From positions 1 through 64,000 of the forward strand of contig NC_009486.1 in the NCBI RefSeq assembly GCF_000016785.1: DNA of 64,000 bases, in the 5' to 3' direction. Every line of letters begins with the position of its first letter. Position 1 is the first letter of the stretch. Below are positions 11,313 to 21,240 of the stretch, piece by piece. The notes beneath the pieces are model-generated. The model was not told the DNA's origin. It worked only from the letters and a program-made list of their open reading frames with translations, and did not search any database. This DNA comes from Thermotoga petrophila RKU-1. Its GTDB lineage: Bacteria > Thermotogota > Thermotogae > Thermotogales > Thermotogaceae. A program made the translations under genes and the position numbers.

Positions 11313-12167
11313 ATGGTAGATATTGGTACCTTGATCTTTCAAATTTTTTGGATGATCTTCATTTTTTCACTCATTACGCCTTTTCTCAAGAATTCTGCCC
11401 TCAAATCAGCCAGAGAAGCCTTGATAAGAGAAATTGAAAAAAAGAGAAACAGCCGTGTGATCACACTGATTCACAGAACGGAATCCATCAGTTTCCTTGG
11501 TTTTCCAGTGCGCAGATACATAGACATCGAAGATTCCGAGGAAATTCTGAGAGCGATTAAGCTAACCCCTTCCGATATGCCCATAGATCTCATACTACAC
11601 ACACCAGGCGGACTCGTTTTAGCGGCGGAACAGATTGCCAGAGCTTTGAAAATGCACAAAGGAAAAGTAACGGTTTTTGTTCCACACTATGCCATGTCCG
11701 GCGGAACATTGATAGCTCTCGCTGCCGACGAGATCATCATGGATGAGAACGCTGTTCTGGGACCTCTCGATCCCCAGATAGGAAACATGCCCGCTCCCTC
11801 CATTCTCGCCGCCGTGAAAAAGAAAGATGTGAACGAAGTGGACGACCAAACGCTGATACTGGCAGACATAGCGGAAAAAGCGATCAGACAGGTGAAAGAG
11901 TTCGTGGTGGAAATTCTTTCAGACAAAGTGCCAAAGGAAAAAGCTGAAGAAATTGCCGATAAACTCTGCAGTGGATACTGGACACATGATTATCCGCTGA
12001 ACTACGAAAAATTGAGAGAAATGGGCATACAGGTGAAAACTAACATGCCCCAGGAAATATATGATCTCATGGATCTTTACAAACAGGCTGAACCTAAGAG
12101 GCCGTCGGTGAACTACATACCGGCTCCCTACTACAATAGAAAGGAGATGGGTAATGGGAATAGATGA
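11313..12167 (+). CDS. SDH-type (ClpP/SppA-fold) serine protease, membrane-anchored
   Basis: The 284-residue protein has an N-terminal membrane segment (about 7-26) and a ClpP/crotonase-fold domain. HTPGGLVLAAEQIA and the nucleophile motif AMSGGTLIALAADEI (Ser in SGG) are followed by LGPLDPQIG, the signature of the serine dehydrogenase proteinase (SDH_sah) family. I infer a membrane-linked proteolytic role, perhaps clearing signal peptides or membrane fragments as SppA does. It has a strong AAGGAGGG ribosome site and is the first gene of the long operon. It overlaps rnhB by 14 bases. Confidence 0.8.
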   Translation: MVDIGTLIFQIFWMIFIFSLITPFLKNSALKSAREALIREIEKKRNSRVITLIHRTESISFLGFPVRRYIDIEDSEEILRAIKLTPSDMPIDLILHTPGGLVLAAEQIARALKMHKGKVTVFVPHYAMSGGTLIALAADEIIMDENAVLGPLDPQIGNMPAPSILAAVKKKDVNEVDDQTLILADIAEKAIRQVKEFVVEILSDKVPKEKAEEIADKLCSGYWTHDYPLNYEKLREMGIQVKTNMPQEIYDLMDLYKQAEPKRPSVNYIPAPYYNRKEMGNGNR

Positions 12168-12870
12168 GCTCTACAAAAAAGAGTTTGGAATCGTAGCAGG
12201 TGTGGATGAGGCGGGAAGAGGGTGCCTCGCAGGCCCTGTTGTGGCGGCCGCTGTCGTTCTGGAAAAAGAAATAGAAGGAATAAACGATTCAAAACAGCTT
12301 TCCCCTGCGAAGAGGGAAAGACTTTTCGATGAAATAATGGGGAAAGCAGCTGTTGGTATAGGAATTGCCTCTCCAGAGGAAATAGATCTTCACAACATAT
12401 TCAACGCCACAAAACTCGCTATGAATCGAGCACTGGAGAATCTGTCCGTGGGACCATCATTTGTACTCGTTGACGGGAAAGGAATCGAGTTGAGAGTTCC
12501 CGGTACATGCTTAGTGAAGGGAGACCAGAAAAGCAAATTGATAGGAGCAGCTTCCATTGTTGCGAAGGTCTTCAGAGATAGATTGATGAGCGAGTTTCAC
12601 AAGATGTATCCCCAGTTTTCCTTCCACAAACACAAAGGTTACGCAACAAAAGAACACCTGAACGAAATCAGAAAGAATGGAGTTTTGCCCATCCACCGGA
12701 TGAGTTTTGAACCTGTTTTAGAACTTCTGACCGACGATTTGCTGAGGGAGTTCTTCGAAAAAGGCCTCATCTCCGAAAATCGATTCGAACATATAAAGAA
12801 TCTTCTGGAGGCGAAAAAGAGTGTGGTTTTCCGGAAAGAAAGAACAGACCATAATCTCCCTCTTTTTTAA
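12154..12870 (+). CDS. rnhB: Ribonuclease HII
   Basis: It cuts RNA in RNA-DNA hybrids and removes single ribonucleotides from DNA. The active-site acids are visible: D18 and E19 in GVDEAGRG, D107 in VLVDGKG, and D124 in VKGDQKS. The tyrosine of HKGY, typical of RNase HII, is present. The 238 residues match the T. maritima enzyme. Its end overlaps the start of the DUF47 gene by 50 bases, which implies coupled translation. Confidence 0.97.
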   Translation: MGIDELYKKEFGIVAGVDEAGRGCLAGPVVAAAVVLEKEIEGINDSKQLSPAKRERLFDEIMGKAAVGIGIASPEEIDLHNIFNATKLAMNRALENLSVGPSFVLVDGKGIELRVPGTCLVKGDQKSKLIGAASIVAKVFRDRLMSEFHKMYPQFSFHKHKGYATKEHLNEIRKNGVLPIHRMSFEPVLELLTDDLLREFFEKGLISENRFEHIKNLLEAKKSVVFRKERTDHNLPLF

Positions 12871-13462
12871 ACACATCGACAAAGTCGAAGAAACTCTGGA
12901 ATGCGTCTTCAAACTCTTAAAAAAGTATCTTGAAGATGCTGACGATATCGAGTCTCTTTATCTTCGGGCACAAAGGCTTGAAAGCGAAGCCGATCGATTA
13001 CGCCGAAAAACAGAGATGGAAATGTACAGTGGAGCGTTCCTGCCGAATTTTAGAGGAGACCTTCTTGGTTTGATTGAATCCGTAGACAAGGTGGCGAACA
13101 AAGCCGAATACGTGGCGGATTTGATTGTTCTTCAAAAACCAGAAGTTCCCCACCAATTGAAGGATCTCATTCTGATGCAGATGGAATACTCTCTGAAGGC
13201 CTACGAATCCCTGAAAAGTGCTCTCAGATTTTTGTTCGAAGATCTCGAGAGAGTTGAAGAGTTCGTTCTTGCCGTGGAGAAATACGAACACGAAGAAGAT
13301 AATGTGGAGCGAACAGCTCTCAGGAAGCTTTTCGAGATGGACATCGAAAGTTGTGTAAAACTCGAGTTGAAAGAGTTGATAAGGAGTATAGGGGACATAG
13401 CCGACAGAACGGAGGACGTATCTGATAGAGCAGAAATCATTCTTCTGAAAAGGAGGTTCTGA
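12821..13462 (+). CDS. DUF47 / PhoU-like protein
   Basis: A 213-residue, largely helical protein of the DUF47 family (PhoU-related), which in most genomes sits beside a PiT phosphate permease and is thought to modulate it. Helix pattern and family features: LEDADDIESLYLRAQRLESEADRLRRKTEMEMYSG... and a C-terminal repeat with EHEEDNVER and RSIGDIADRTEDVSDRAEII. The DxxxDxxE-type acidic motifs could bind metal, as in PhoU. It starts at a GTG inside rnhB, nine bases after GGAGG. The likely PiT partner is 1.8 kb away on the opposite strand. Confidence 0.82.
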   Translation: MWFSGKKEQTIISLFFKHIDKVEETLECVFKLLKKYLEDADDIESLYLRAQRLESEADRLRRKTEMEMYSGAFLPNFRGDLLGLIESVDKVANKAEYVADLIVLQKPEVPHQLKDLILMQMEYSLKAYESLKSALRFLFEDLERVEEFVLAVEKYEHEEDNVERTALRKLFEMDIESCVKLELKELIRSIGDIADRTEDVSDRAEIILLKRRF

Positions 13463-13463
13463 A

Positions 13464-14231
13464 GTGAAAGAAGCGGGGTTTCTCTTCGAAGAACTCGTTT
13501 CCATCATGGAAAAGCTCCGGTCTGCTGAAGGATGTGAATGGGACAGAAAGCAAACCCACGAGAGCTTGAAACCGTATCTCATCGAAGAATGCTACGAGTT
13601 GATCGAGGCGATAGACGAAAAAAACGACGATATGATGAAAGAAGAACTTGGTGATGTGTTGCTCCAGGTGGTGTTCCACGCACAGATAGCCCGAGAAAGA
13701 GGTGCTTTCACCATTGAGGATGTGATACGAACTCTCAACGAAAAATTGATCAGACGACACCCACACGTTTTCGGAGACAGTCCGGGGTACTCGTACAAAC
13801 AATGGGAAGATATAAAAGCCCAGGAAAAAGGAAAAAAGAAATCCTCGAGGATCGGTGAGATAAACCCGCTCGTTCCCGCTCTCTCGATGGCAAGAAGAAT
13901 TCAGGAGAACGCTTCACAAGTGGGGTTTGACTGGAAAGATCCGGAAGGAGTCTACGAGAAGATAGAGGAAGAGTTGAAAGAGCTGAAGGAGGCAAAAGAT
14001 CCCGGAGAACTGGAAGAAGAATTCGGTGACCTGCTGTTTTCGATAGTCAATCTCTCGAGGTTTCTGAACGTTGACCCCGAATCGGCTCTGAGAAAGGCCA
14101 CAAGAAAATTCGTCGAAAGATTCAAGAGGATGGAGGAATTAATAGAGAAGGACGGTCTGGTTCTTGAAGAGCTTCCTATTGAAAAGTTAGATGAATACTG
14201 GGAAAAGGCGAAGGGAGGAGATGAAGAATGA
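13464..14231 (+). CDS. mazG: Nucleoside triphosphate pyrophosphohydrolase MazG
   Basis: It hydrolyses NTPs or dNTPs to the monophosphate and pyrophosphate, clearing non-standard nucleotides. Two MazG repeats are present. The first has EECYELIEAID...EELGDVLLQVVFHA and the second EELKELKEAKDPGELEEEFGDLLFSIVN, both with the metal-binding EExxE plus ExxD pattern. At 255 residues it is the standard tandem form. GTG start one base after the DUF47 stop, with AGGAGG ahead; a 4-base overlap leads into the next gene. Confidence 0.95.
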   Translation: MKEAGFLFEELVSIMEKLRSAEGCEWDRKQTHESLKPYLIEECYELIEAIDEKNDDMMKEELGDVLLQVVFHAQIARERGAFTIEDVIRTLNEKLIRRHPHVFGDSPGYSYKQWEDIKAQEKGKKKSSRIGEINPLVPALSMARRIQENASQVGFDWKDPEGVYEKIEEELKELKEAKDPGELEEEFGDLLFSIVNLSRFLNVDPESALRKATRKFVERFKRMEELIEKDGLVLEELPIEKLDEYWEKAKGGDEE

Positions 14232-15217
14232 GAAAGTTGATCTTCGTGATTCTGGTAGTACTGGGAATCAGCCTCTTCGGTCAGGCGACAACCACATCCA
14301 GCACAGTCGTTGCTATTGTCAACGGGAACCCCATCACCTCTGATTTGCTCGAACTCGAAGCGGATATAGACGGAATCCTGAGAAGCATTGCACAGATCGA
14401 TTTGAGATTTTTCAACGTTCTTACAGGCACCGAAGAAGGTCTGAAATTGCTGTTGAAATACAAGCAAGAAGTTCTCAACTCTTTAATAGACGATCTTCTT
14501 GTTCAGCAACTTGCGGAGAAAGAAGGGGTCGGAGTAAGCGACGAAGAGGTAAAGAAAGAAGTTGAGGCAAGGCTAAAAGAAACAGTTGAAACCATGGGAA
14601 TAACTCTGGAAGACCTTGACAAGTTCCTTCAGAGAGCTGGATACGGTGATCTCGAATCTTTCAAAAAGAGATTGCACTGGCATATGAAAACACAGCTTTC
14701 ACTCCAACGACTCCAGGAGAAAATCACTCAGAACGCAACCGTCACACTTGAAGAAGCGCAGAACTACTACAATCAAAACAAGGAAACCTACAGGATACCT
14801 GCCGCTGTTCACCTCTACAGAATTACCACTGAGGATAAGAGTAAAATGGATGAGGCACTCTCAAAGATCAGAAAAGGAGAAGACTTCCTTGAAGTTGCAA
14901 CTCAGGTGGCAACTGGTGGGGATCTTGGCTGGATTGAAGAAGGAAAGTTGGAAAAAGACATCGAGAGCGTGATCTTTGACGCTCCGGAGGGAGCTATTCT
15001 TGGTCCTTTCGAGTCTGAAGGTAAATTCGTGCTCTACAAAGTCGTAGAGAAGAGATCTTCTTCCTACAAAAAGTTCGAAGAGGTTAAACAGGAGATCATG
15101 GATAAATTGCTCGCGGATAAGAAGAATCAGCTGTGGAACGACTGGTTCAATAAGGTGTTCGAGGAATTCAAGAAGAACAGCCAAATAGAGATAAAACTTG
15201 GAGGGAGTCAGGGATGA
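14228..15217 (+). CDS. Exported peptidyl-prolyl isomerase (SurA/PrsA-like, parvulin domain)
   Basis: The 329-residue protein begins with a signal peptide ([18 protein letters not shown]). An N-terminal chaperone domain of SurA type (about 25-170; [37 protein letters not shown]) precedes a parvulin rotamase domain (about 190-290; [48 protein letters not shown]). It probably folds or escorts exported proteins between membrane and toga. It lacks a lipobox Cys, so it is not an obvious lipoprotein. Confidence 0.88.
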   Translation: MRKLIFVILVVLGISLFGQATTTSSTVVAIVNGNPITSDLLELEADIDGILRSIAQIDLRFFNVLTGTEEGLKLLLKYKQEVLNSLIDDLLVQQLAEKEGVGVSDEEVKKEVEARLKETVETMGITLEDLDKFLQRAGYGDLESFKKRLHWHMKTQLSLQRLQEKITQNATVTLEEAQNYYNQNKETYRIPAAVHLYRITTEDKSKMDEALSKIRKGEDFLEVATQVATGGDLGWIEEGKLEKDIESVIFDAPEGAILGPFESEGKFVLYKVVEKRSSSYKKFEEVKQEIMDKLLADKKNQLWNDWFNKVFEEFKKNSQIEIKLGGSQG

Positions 15218-16245
15218 AACTCAAGACGAAAACGATGGAGTGGTCGGGAGATTCTCTAAAACTCCTCGATCAGAGAAAGCTTCCATTCATTGAAGAATAC
15301 GTGGAGTGTAAAACACACGAGGAGGTTGCACACGCCATAAAGGAGATGATCGTCAGAGGAGCTCCTGCCATAGGAGTCACTGCAGCGTTCGGATACGTCC
15401 TGGGACTCAGAGATTACAAAACGGGAAGTTTGACGGACTGGATGAAACAGGTGAAAGAGACTTTGGCCAGAACAAGACCCACGGCTGTGAACCTGTTCTG
15501 GGCACTGAACAGGATGGAAAAGGTGTTTTTCGAGAACGTTGACAGAGAGAATCTCTTCGAAATCTTAGAAAACGAAGCGTTGAAGATGGCGTATGAAGAT
15601 ATAGAAGTCAACAAAGCGATCGGAAAGAACGGTGCTCAGCTCATAAAAGATGGATCGACCATCCTCACTCACTGCAACGCGGGGGCCCTTGCAACTGTAG
15701 ACTACGGTACTGCCCTTGGAGTGATAAGAGCAGCAATGGAATCAGGAAAAAGAATCAGGGTGTTCGCAGATGAGACAAGACCGTACCTTCAGGGAGCGCG
15801 GCTCACCGCCTGGGAACTCATGAAAGACGGTATAGAAGTCTATGTCATCACCGACAACATGGCCGGATGGCTGATGAAGAAAGGGTTGATCGATGCCGTT
15901 GTGGTTGGAGCGGACAGAATCGCTCTGAACGGTGACACAGCGAACAAGATAGGAACTTATTCTCTGGCCGTTCTTGCTAAGAGAAACAACATACCGTTCT
16001 ACGTTGCAGCTCCCGTCTCGACGATAGACCCAACTATAAAGAGCGGGGAAGAAATACCCATAGAGGAAAGAAGACCGGAGGAGGTAACTCACTGTGGTGG
16101 GAACAGAATAGCTCCGGAGGGAGTAAAAGTTCTGAACCCCGCTTTCGATGTCACAGAAAATACCCTCATAACGGCAATAATCACGGAAAAAGGTGTGATC
16201 AGACCTCCTTTCGAAGAGAACATAAAGAAGATACTCGGGGTGTGA
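15214..16245 (+). CDS. mtnA: S-methyl-5-thioribose-1-phosphate isomerase
   Basis: It converts methylthioribose-1-phosphate to methylthioribulose-1-phosphate in the methionine salvage pathway. The 343-residue protein has [13 protein letters not shown], the catalytic Cys in [14 protein letters not shown] and the catalytic Asp in [20 protein letters not shown]. It shares ancestry with eIF2B subunits. No other methionine salvage gene is visible beside it; it is embedded between a folding factor and flagellar genes, with a 4-base overlap upstream. The reaction assignment is strong. Confidence 0.95.
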   Translation: MKLKTKTMEWSGDSLKLLDQRKLPFIEEYVECKTHEEVAHAIKEMIVRGAPAIGVTAAFGYVLGLRDYKTGSLTDWMKQVKETLARTRPTAVNLFWALNRMEKVFFENVDRENLFEILENEALKMAYEDIEVNKAIGKNGAQLIKDGSTILTHCNAGALATVDYGTALGVIRAAMESGKRIRVFADETRPYLQGARLTAWELMKDGIEVYVITDNMAGWLMKKGLIDAVVVGADRIALNGDTANKIGTYSLAVLAKRNNIPFYVAAPVSTIDPTIKSGEEIPIEERRPEEVTHCGGNRIAPEGVKVLNPAFDVTENTLITAIITEKGVIRPPFEENIKKILGV

Positions 16246-16248
16246 TTT

Positions 16249-17019
16249 TTGGAGACCATATTCAGTTTTCTCGAGGAAAAATTCCTTGCGTGGATGTGTA
16301 TTTTCACGAGGTTTACGGGATTTTTTTTGATCGCTCCTTTCTTTTCCGAGAGAGCGTTCCCTGTTGAGGTGAGAGTGTTTCTGGGACTGTTCACGAGCTG
16401 GTTGATGCTTTTCACAGTTGATGTATCCATACCCTTGAACACACCTGTTTTGAGTTTCACTTTGAATCTGTTTTTCAACTTTCTCGTTGGGTTCGGAATC
16501 GGTTTTATCGTTTATCTTTTTCTTCAGGCGTTCAACGGGGCGGGATACATCTTTGGTTTTCAAATCGGATTCGGAATGGAAGAAGTGCTGGCTTTCGGTG
16601 AAGAAGAAACAAACCCCACGGGAGAATTGGTTTATTTTATAGCCCTCACTGTTTTTGTGCTGATAAAGGGACCTGTTCTCGTGTTCGAGGGCTTGAAGGA
16701 TTCAATCGATGTCTTCCCCGTGAATCTCACAGGTGTTGCGGACGGGTTCTTCTCCTACGTCGTGGAAAGATCGAGTGACTTCTTTGTGCTGATCCTGAAG
16801 ATAGGAGCACCAGTTATCGCTTTCATGCTCATCATAAGCATCGTTCTCGGTATCGTTTCGAGGCTCATCCCACAGATGAACGTTTTCATGGTTGGATTGC
16901 CCCTGAAAGTGATCATTGGGGTTATATTGATTCTGGGGATGTTACCGATATGGGCGGAAGTGGCTCAGAAGATTTCAGCGCTCAGCTGGAACGCTATTCA
17001 GGAACTTCTTGGGAAATAG
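16249..17019 (+). CDS. fliR: Flagellar export gate protein FliR
   Basis: Part of the FliPQR export gate complex in the basal body membrane. The 256 residues hold several hydrophobic segments, with the family motifs RFTGFFLIAPFFSERAFPVEVRVFLG near the N-terminus and RLIPQMNVFMVGLPLKVIIG near the C-terminus. It starts at TTG just past mtnA, with a weak GGGGTG ribosome site. It opens the flagellar part of the operon; fliP and fliQ are not in this window. Confidence 0.93.
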   Translation: METIFSFLEEKFLAWMCIFTRFTGFFLIAPFFSERAFPVEVRVFLGLFTSWLMLFTVDVSIPLNTPVLSFTLNLFFNFLVGFGIGFIVYLFLQAFNGAGYIFGFQIGFGMEEVLAFGEEETNPTGELVYFIALTVFVLIKGPVLVFEGLKDSIDVFPVNLTGVADGFFSYVVERSSDFFVLILKIGAPVIAFMLIISIVLGIVSRLIPQMNVFMVGLPLKVIIGVILILGMLPIWAEVAQKISALSWNAIQELLGK

Positions 17020-18074
17020 AGCTCCTGCTCTTTGCCGAAGCAGAGAGAACAGAGCGCGCCACTCCCAGAAAAAGAAGGAGAGTAAGAGAAGAAGGTAGAG
17101 CTCCCGTATCCAGGGAGCTCAACATGGCCGTCACCTTTCTCGTGTTCGCTTTAGCGCTGAAGATCTTTGGATATCAGGGTGTAGAGAGGATCACAGAAGA
17201 CGTTCAGGCCTTTCTCTCGTTTGAAGAAACAGAGGATTTACTCGTGAATGCAGTAAACACTTTTAAAGACGTGCTTTTGATCATAGGAGCCTTTGTGGTC
17301 TTCTCCATGGTCGCAGGTGTTATGATTGGGGCCCTTCAAACGAGATTTTTGTTTGCTCCGAAAGCGTTGAAACCGGACCTCAACAGAATCAACCCGATAG
17401 AAGGTTTTAAGAGATTGTTCTCACTCAGATCACTCGTGGAACTTTTGAAGTCTGTCCTTAAAGTCGCCATCGTGGGGATCGTGGTCTACCAGGTCTTGAA
17501 AAACAGATGGGACGAAATGATTCTCTTAACAGAAATGAACGTGAACGACGCCTTTGCTAATTTCTGGGACATCGCATCCGAGATCACGTTGAAAAGCGGA
17601 ATGGTCCTTCTCGCTCTTGCCGTTTTCGACTACTTCTACCAGAGATGGGAATTCGAAAAGAGCATCCGCATGACGAAGCAGGAAGTGAAGGATGAACTGA
17701 AAGAAGTGGAAGGAAATCCCGAGATAAAGCGAAGACAAAGACAGATGATGTATGATATCCTACGAAGAAGAATGATGGAAGAGGTCCCGAAGGCGGATGT
17801 CGTGATCACCAACCCCACTCACTTCGCTGTTGCTTTGAAGTACGATCCAGATACGATGAACGCACCAGTTGTGGTAGCGAAAGGTGTGGATCATCTGGCA
17901 CTGAAAATAATAGAAATCGCAAAGGAGAACGATGTACCCGTTTTGAGAAATCCGTCTCTTGCGAGGGCTCTATACTATAAGACGGAGATAGGTGAAGAAA
18001 TTCCGGTAGAATTTTACAGGATAGTGGCGGAGGTACTCGTTTACGTTTACACGAAAAAGGGCGTGAGAATTTGA
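16950..18074 (+). CDS. flhB: Flagellar export switch protein FlhB
   Basis: It controls substrate switching in the flagellar type III exporter. It has four membrane segments and a cytoplasmic domain with the self-cleavage motif NPTH (in VITNPTHFAVALKYD). The family's conserved N-terminal pattern (ERTERATPRKRRRVREEG) begins only after about 30 residues of the longest frame. That frame uses an ATG inside fliR, giving a 70-base overlap and no strong ribosome site. The next in-frame candidates near the conserved start are ATA or CTG (about 17013-17030), with no ATG, GTG or TTG. The true start is therefore uncertain. Confidence 0.92.
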   Translation: MGGSGSEDFSAQLERYSGTSWEIELLLFAEAERTERATPRKRRRVREEGRAPVSRELNMAVTFLVFALALKIFGYQGVERITEDVQAFLSFEETEDLLVNAVNTFKDVLLIIGAFVVFSMVAGVMIGALQTRFLFAPKALKPDLNRINPIEGFKRLFSLRSLVELLKSVLKVAIVGIVVYQVLKNRWDEMILLTEMNVNDAFANFWDIASEITLKSGMVLLALAVFDYFYQRWEFEKSIRMTKQEVKDELKEVEGNPEIKRRQRQMMYDILRRRMMEEVPKADVVITNPTHFAVALKYDPDTMNAPVVVAKGVDHLALKIIEIAKENDVPVLRNPSLARALYYKTEIGEEIPVEFYRIVAEVLVYVYTKKGVRI

Positions 18075-20107
18075 AGAATGTGGATATAATCGTTTCTCTG
18101 ATGATAGTCGCTATCGTTCTTTTGATGGTGCTTCCTGTACCGGACAGGATGCTGGATTTCTTCCAGATCCTGAATATAACTCTTTCCATGATCATACTGT
18201 TTTCCACCATGTACATAAGAAACGCCCTTGAACTCTCTTCATTTCCAACACTACTTCTTGTGGTGACCCTGTTCAGACTCGGCCTCAACGTAGCCTCAAC
18301 AAGGCTCATACTCCTTGAGGGTCCAAAGTTCCAGGGACGGGTTATAAGAACCTTCGGGGATTTTGTTGTGAAAGGAGATTACGTCGTTGGTCTCATCGTC
18401 TTTTTCATCCTCGTCATTATCCAGTTCATCGTCATCACCAGGGGTGCGGAGAGAATAGCGGAGGTAGCTGCAAGATTCACTCTCGACGCTATGCCCGGAA
18501 AACAGATGAGTGTGGATGCCGACCTGAACAGCGGATTGATAACCGAAGAAGAAGCGAGGAAAAGGAGAGAAGACATCAGAAGAGAAGCGGACTTCTATGG
18601 AGCCATGGACGGTGCGAGTAAATTTGTGAGAGGGGATGCCATAGCGAGCATCATAATCGTTTTTATAAACATAATCGGTGGACTTCTGATAGGCATGCTC
18701 AGACATGGGATGAGCCTTGCAGAGGCTGCGCAGGAGTACGTGATTCTCACCGTAGGAGATGGCCTTGCGGCACAGATCCCGGCTCTTCTCGTTTCAACCG
18801 CCACCGGTATAATCGTATCCAGGGCCGCATCCAAGGAAAATCTCGGGAAAGATCTTGTCACGGAACTTTCGAGAGAAACAAAAGTACTTCTTTTCACCGG
18901 TGGAGTGCTGATTTTTCTGGGAATCTTCACTCCTATACCGTTCTTCAGCGCCATTCTTGGTGGAGCGCTGATCTTTCTTGCGATGTACACCTCCAGAGCC
19001 GTTCCTCAAGAAGAGCTGGTGGGACCTGCTCCTGCAGAAAGACCCGGTGGGCCTGTTCTATCTACACCTGAAGAGGTTTCTGAGATCATACAGAGCGATA
19101 CCGTTGAGGTGGAGATCGGCTATGGACTGATACCGCTCGCCGATCCATCACAGGGAGGAGACCTCCTCGATAGAATCACTTCCATCAGAAAACAGCTCGC
19201 GTTCGAGCTGGGACTCGTCGTTTCCCCCATCAGGGTGAGGGACAGCGTTCTTTTAAAACCCAATGAATATTCCATAAAGATCCGTGGAAGTGAAGTTGCG
19301 AGGTACGAGCTCGTACCCAACAGGCTCCTCGCCATAAATCCAGGGACTGCTAAGGAAAAGATTCCCGGTATTCCAACCAGAGAACCAGCGTTCAATCTGG
19401 AAGCATACTGGATAGAAGAGTGGAGAAAGGAAGAAGCCCAGCAAAAAGGTTACACGGTCGTGGATCCACCAACTGTGTTCGCCACGCACCTTTCTGAAGT
19501 TCTGAGGAGACACGCCGATGAGCTCCTCGGCTTCAAAGAGCTCGAACTTCTTATAGAAGGACTGAAAGAGAAGTTTCCCAAGCTGGTGGAAGATCTCATA
19601 CCAGATGTTTTGAAACCCGCTGAAGTCAAGAAAGTGCTTCAGAGACTTCTGAAGGAAGGGGTGTCCATTCGAAACCTTCCAACGATCTTTGAAATTCTAC
19701 TTGAGAGTGCTGAGAAAAGTAAAGATATAGACTACCTTGTGGAAAGTGTGAGAAAGGCACTGAAACGTCAAATAGCTTCGATGGTCCGCTCCGAAGACGG
19801 GAAGATACACGCGATCGTTCTGGAGAGGGACCTCGAACAGAAACTCCTGGAGTCGCTGAAAGAAATAGGAGAAGAAAGGGAGCTCCTTCTCAACCCTGAA
19901 GTCTCAAGAGAACTGATGAACAAGATTTCAAACGAACTGGGAAATCTGATGAAAAAAGGCTATCAACCTGTGATTGTGTGTTCGGCAAGGGTCAGACCTT
20001 ACTTCTCCAGATACGTAATGCGAACTATCCCGGGTGTTTCTGTGATCTCTTACGATGAAATACCCGATGACTACACCCTTCAAATTGAAGGTGTGGTGAA
20101 ATTATGA
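18071..20107 (+). CDS. flhA: Flagellar export apparatus protein FlhA
   Basis: Main membrane component of the flagellar export gate; its cytoplasmic ring docks chaperone-substrate complexes. The 678 residues have an N-terminal region of about eight membrane segments (1-310), including the conserved cytoplasmic FHIPEP region near 140-200 (LDAMPGKQMSVDADLNSGLI) and a C-terminal cytoplasmic domain of about 350 residues. TTG start in a 4-base overlap with flhB. Length and motifs are normal. Confidence 0.97.
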   Translation: MKNVDIIVSLMIVAIVLLMVLPVPDRMLDFFQILNITLSMIILFSTMYIRNALELSSFPTLLLVVTLFRLGLNVASTRLILLEGPKFQGRVIRTFGDFVVKGDYVVGLIVFFILVIIQFIVITRGAERIAEVAARFTLDAMPGKQMSVDADLNSGLITEEEARKRREDIRREADFYGAMDGASKFVRGDAIASIIIVFINIIGGLLIGMLRHGMSLAEAAQEYVILTVGDGLAAQIPALLVSTATGIIVSRAASKENLGKDLVTELSRETKVLLFTGGVLIFLGIFTPIPFFSAILGGALIFLAMYTSRAVPQEELVGPAPAERPGGPVLSTPEEVSEIIQSDTVEVEIGYGLIPLADPSQGGDLLDRITSIRKQLAFELGLVVSPIRVRDSVLLKPNEYSIKIRGSEVARYELVPNRLLAINPGTAKEKIPGIPTREPAFNLEAYWIEEWRKEEAQQKGYTVVDPPTVFATHLSEVLRRHADELLGFKELELLIEGLKEKFPKLVEDLIPDVLKPAEVKKVLQRLLKEGVSIRNLPTIFEILLESAEKSKDIDYLVESVRKALKRQIASMVRSEDGKIHAIVLERDLEQKLLESLKEIGEERELLLNPEVSRELMNKISNELGNLMKKGYQPVIVCSARVRPYFSRYVMRTIPGVSVISYDEIPDDYTLQIEGVVKL

Positions 20108-21240
20108 AGATAAAAAAATACGTTGCTGAGAGCATCAGAGAAGCGATGATCATGATAAGAAGAGAACTGGGGGAAAACGCCGTTATTTTGAGTTCTCGAA
20201 GAATAAAAAAGGGGGGATTCTTTGGAATAGGTGGAAAAACGTACTTCGAAGTGACAGCTGCGGTTGAGGAAGAGAGAAAGAGAGAGGAAAACACGAGTTA
20301 CAGACTCCAGGAAATACTCGTAAAGAATCGACAGAGTTCGAACGATAATATCAAAGGGGAGTTCGATGAGATAAAAAGGACGATAAACGAGATAAAGCAG
20401 ATGCTTGTAACTGAAAAGAGGCAGACTCTACCAGAAGGGCTTTCAAAAATTCTTTACGGTATGGAGAAACAGGAAATTCTCCCAGAGATCAGATACAAGC
20501 TGATAGATTTTCTGAGAATGAAGTTTGGAGATCTGGATCCGAATTCGAACGAGACTTTCAAGATTCTGTCGGAGCAATTCGCAAACCTTGTGAAGACAAA
20601 TGCACCAGATTTCAAAAACGCGAAAGTACTCTTTGTGGGAACAACAGGTGTGGGGAAAACAACTTCACTCGCCAAACTTGCAGCCCGTTTCAAGATAGAC
20701 GAGAAAAAACGCGTCGCTATACTGACGCTTGACACGTACCGGATAGCAGCGGCAGAGCAGTTGAAGATATATGCGGATATCATGGATATTCCCATGAAGA
20801 TCGCCTACACTCCAAAAGAAGCGGAATACGAAATGATGGCTCTGAAAGATTACGATATCGTTCTTGTGGATACAGCCGGGAGAAGCCATCAAAACGATCT
20901 TCAGATGAGCGAACTCAGAGCACTTTCGGAAGCTGTAAAACCAAACATCACTTTTCTGGTAATTTCTATGAACTACAAACTCGATGACGTGAAAAGAATC
21001 GTTGAAAGATTCTCCACCGTGAAACCAACTCACATCATTCTCACCAAAATGGATGAAACATCGGTTTACGGAACATTCGTGAACATATCGGAAATCACGG
21101 GACTTCCCATTGCGTTCGTTACAAACGGACAGAGGGTCCCCGATGATATATTCGAAGCGAACCCTATGGAGCTTGCCAGGATTGTCGCCGGTGAGGTGTT
21201 GAATTATGCCAGATCAAGCGGAACATCTGAGAAAGACTGA
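20104..21240 (+). CDS. flhF: Flagellar SRP-type GTPase FlhF
   Basis: An SRP-family GTPase that, with FlhG, sets flagellum number and place. The basic N-terminal and helical linker region (about 1-175) is followed by the NG domain with [18 protein letters not shown] (G1), [21 protein letters not shown] (G3) and TKMDE (G4). At 378 residues it is typical. The ATG overlaps the flhA stop by 4 bases, and flhG starts inside its 3' end. Confidence 0.96.
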   Translation: MKIKKYVAESIREAMIMIRRELGENAVILSSRRIKKGGFFGIGGKTYFEVTAAVEEERKREENTSYRLQEILVKNRQSSNDNIKGEFDEIKRTINEIKQMLVTEKRQTLPEGLSKILYGMEKQEILPEIRYKLIDFLRMKFGDLDPNSNETFKILSEQFANLVKTNAPDFKNAKVLFVGTTGVGKTTSLAKLAARFKIDEKKRVAILTLDTYRIAAAEQLKIYADIMDIPMKIAYTPKEAEYEMMALKDYDIVLVDTAGRSHQNDLQMSELRALSEAVKPNITFLVISMNYKLDDVKRIVERFSTVKPTHIILTKMDETSVYGTFVNISEITGLPIAFVTNGQRVPDDIFEANPMELARIVAGEVLNYARSSGTSEKD

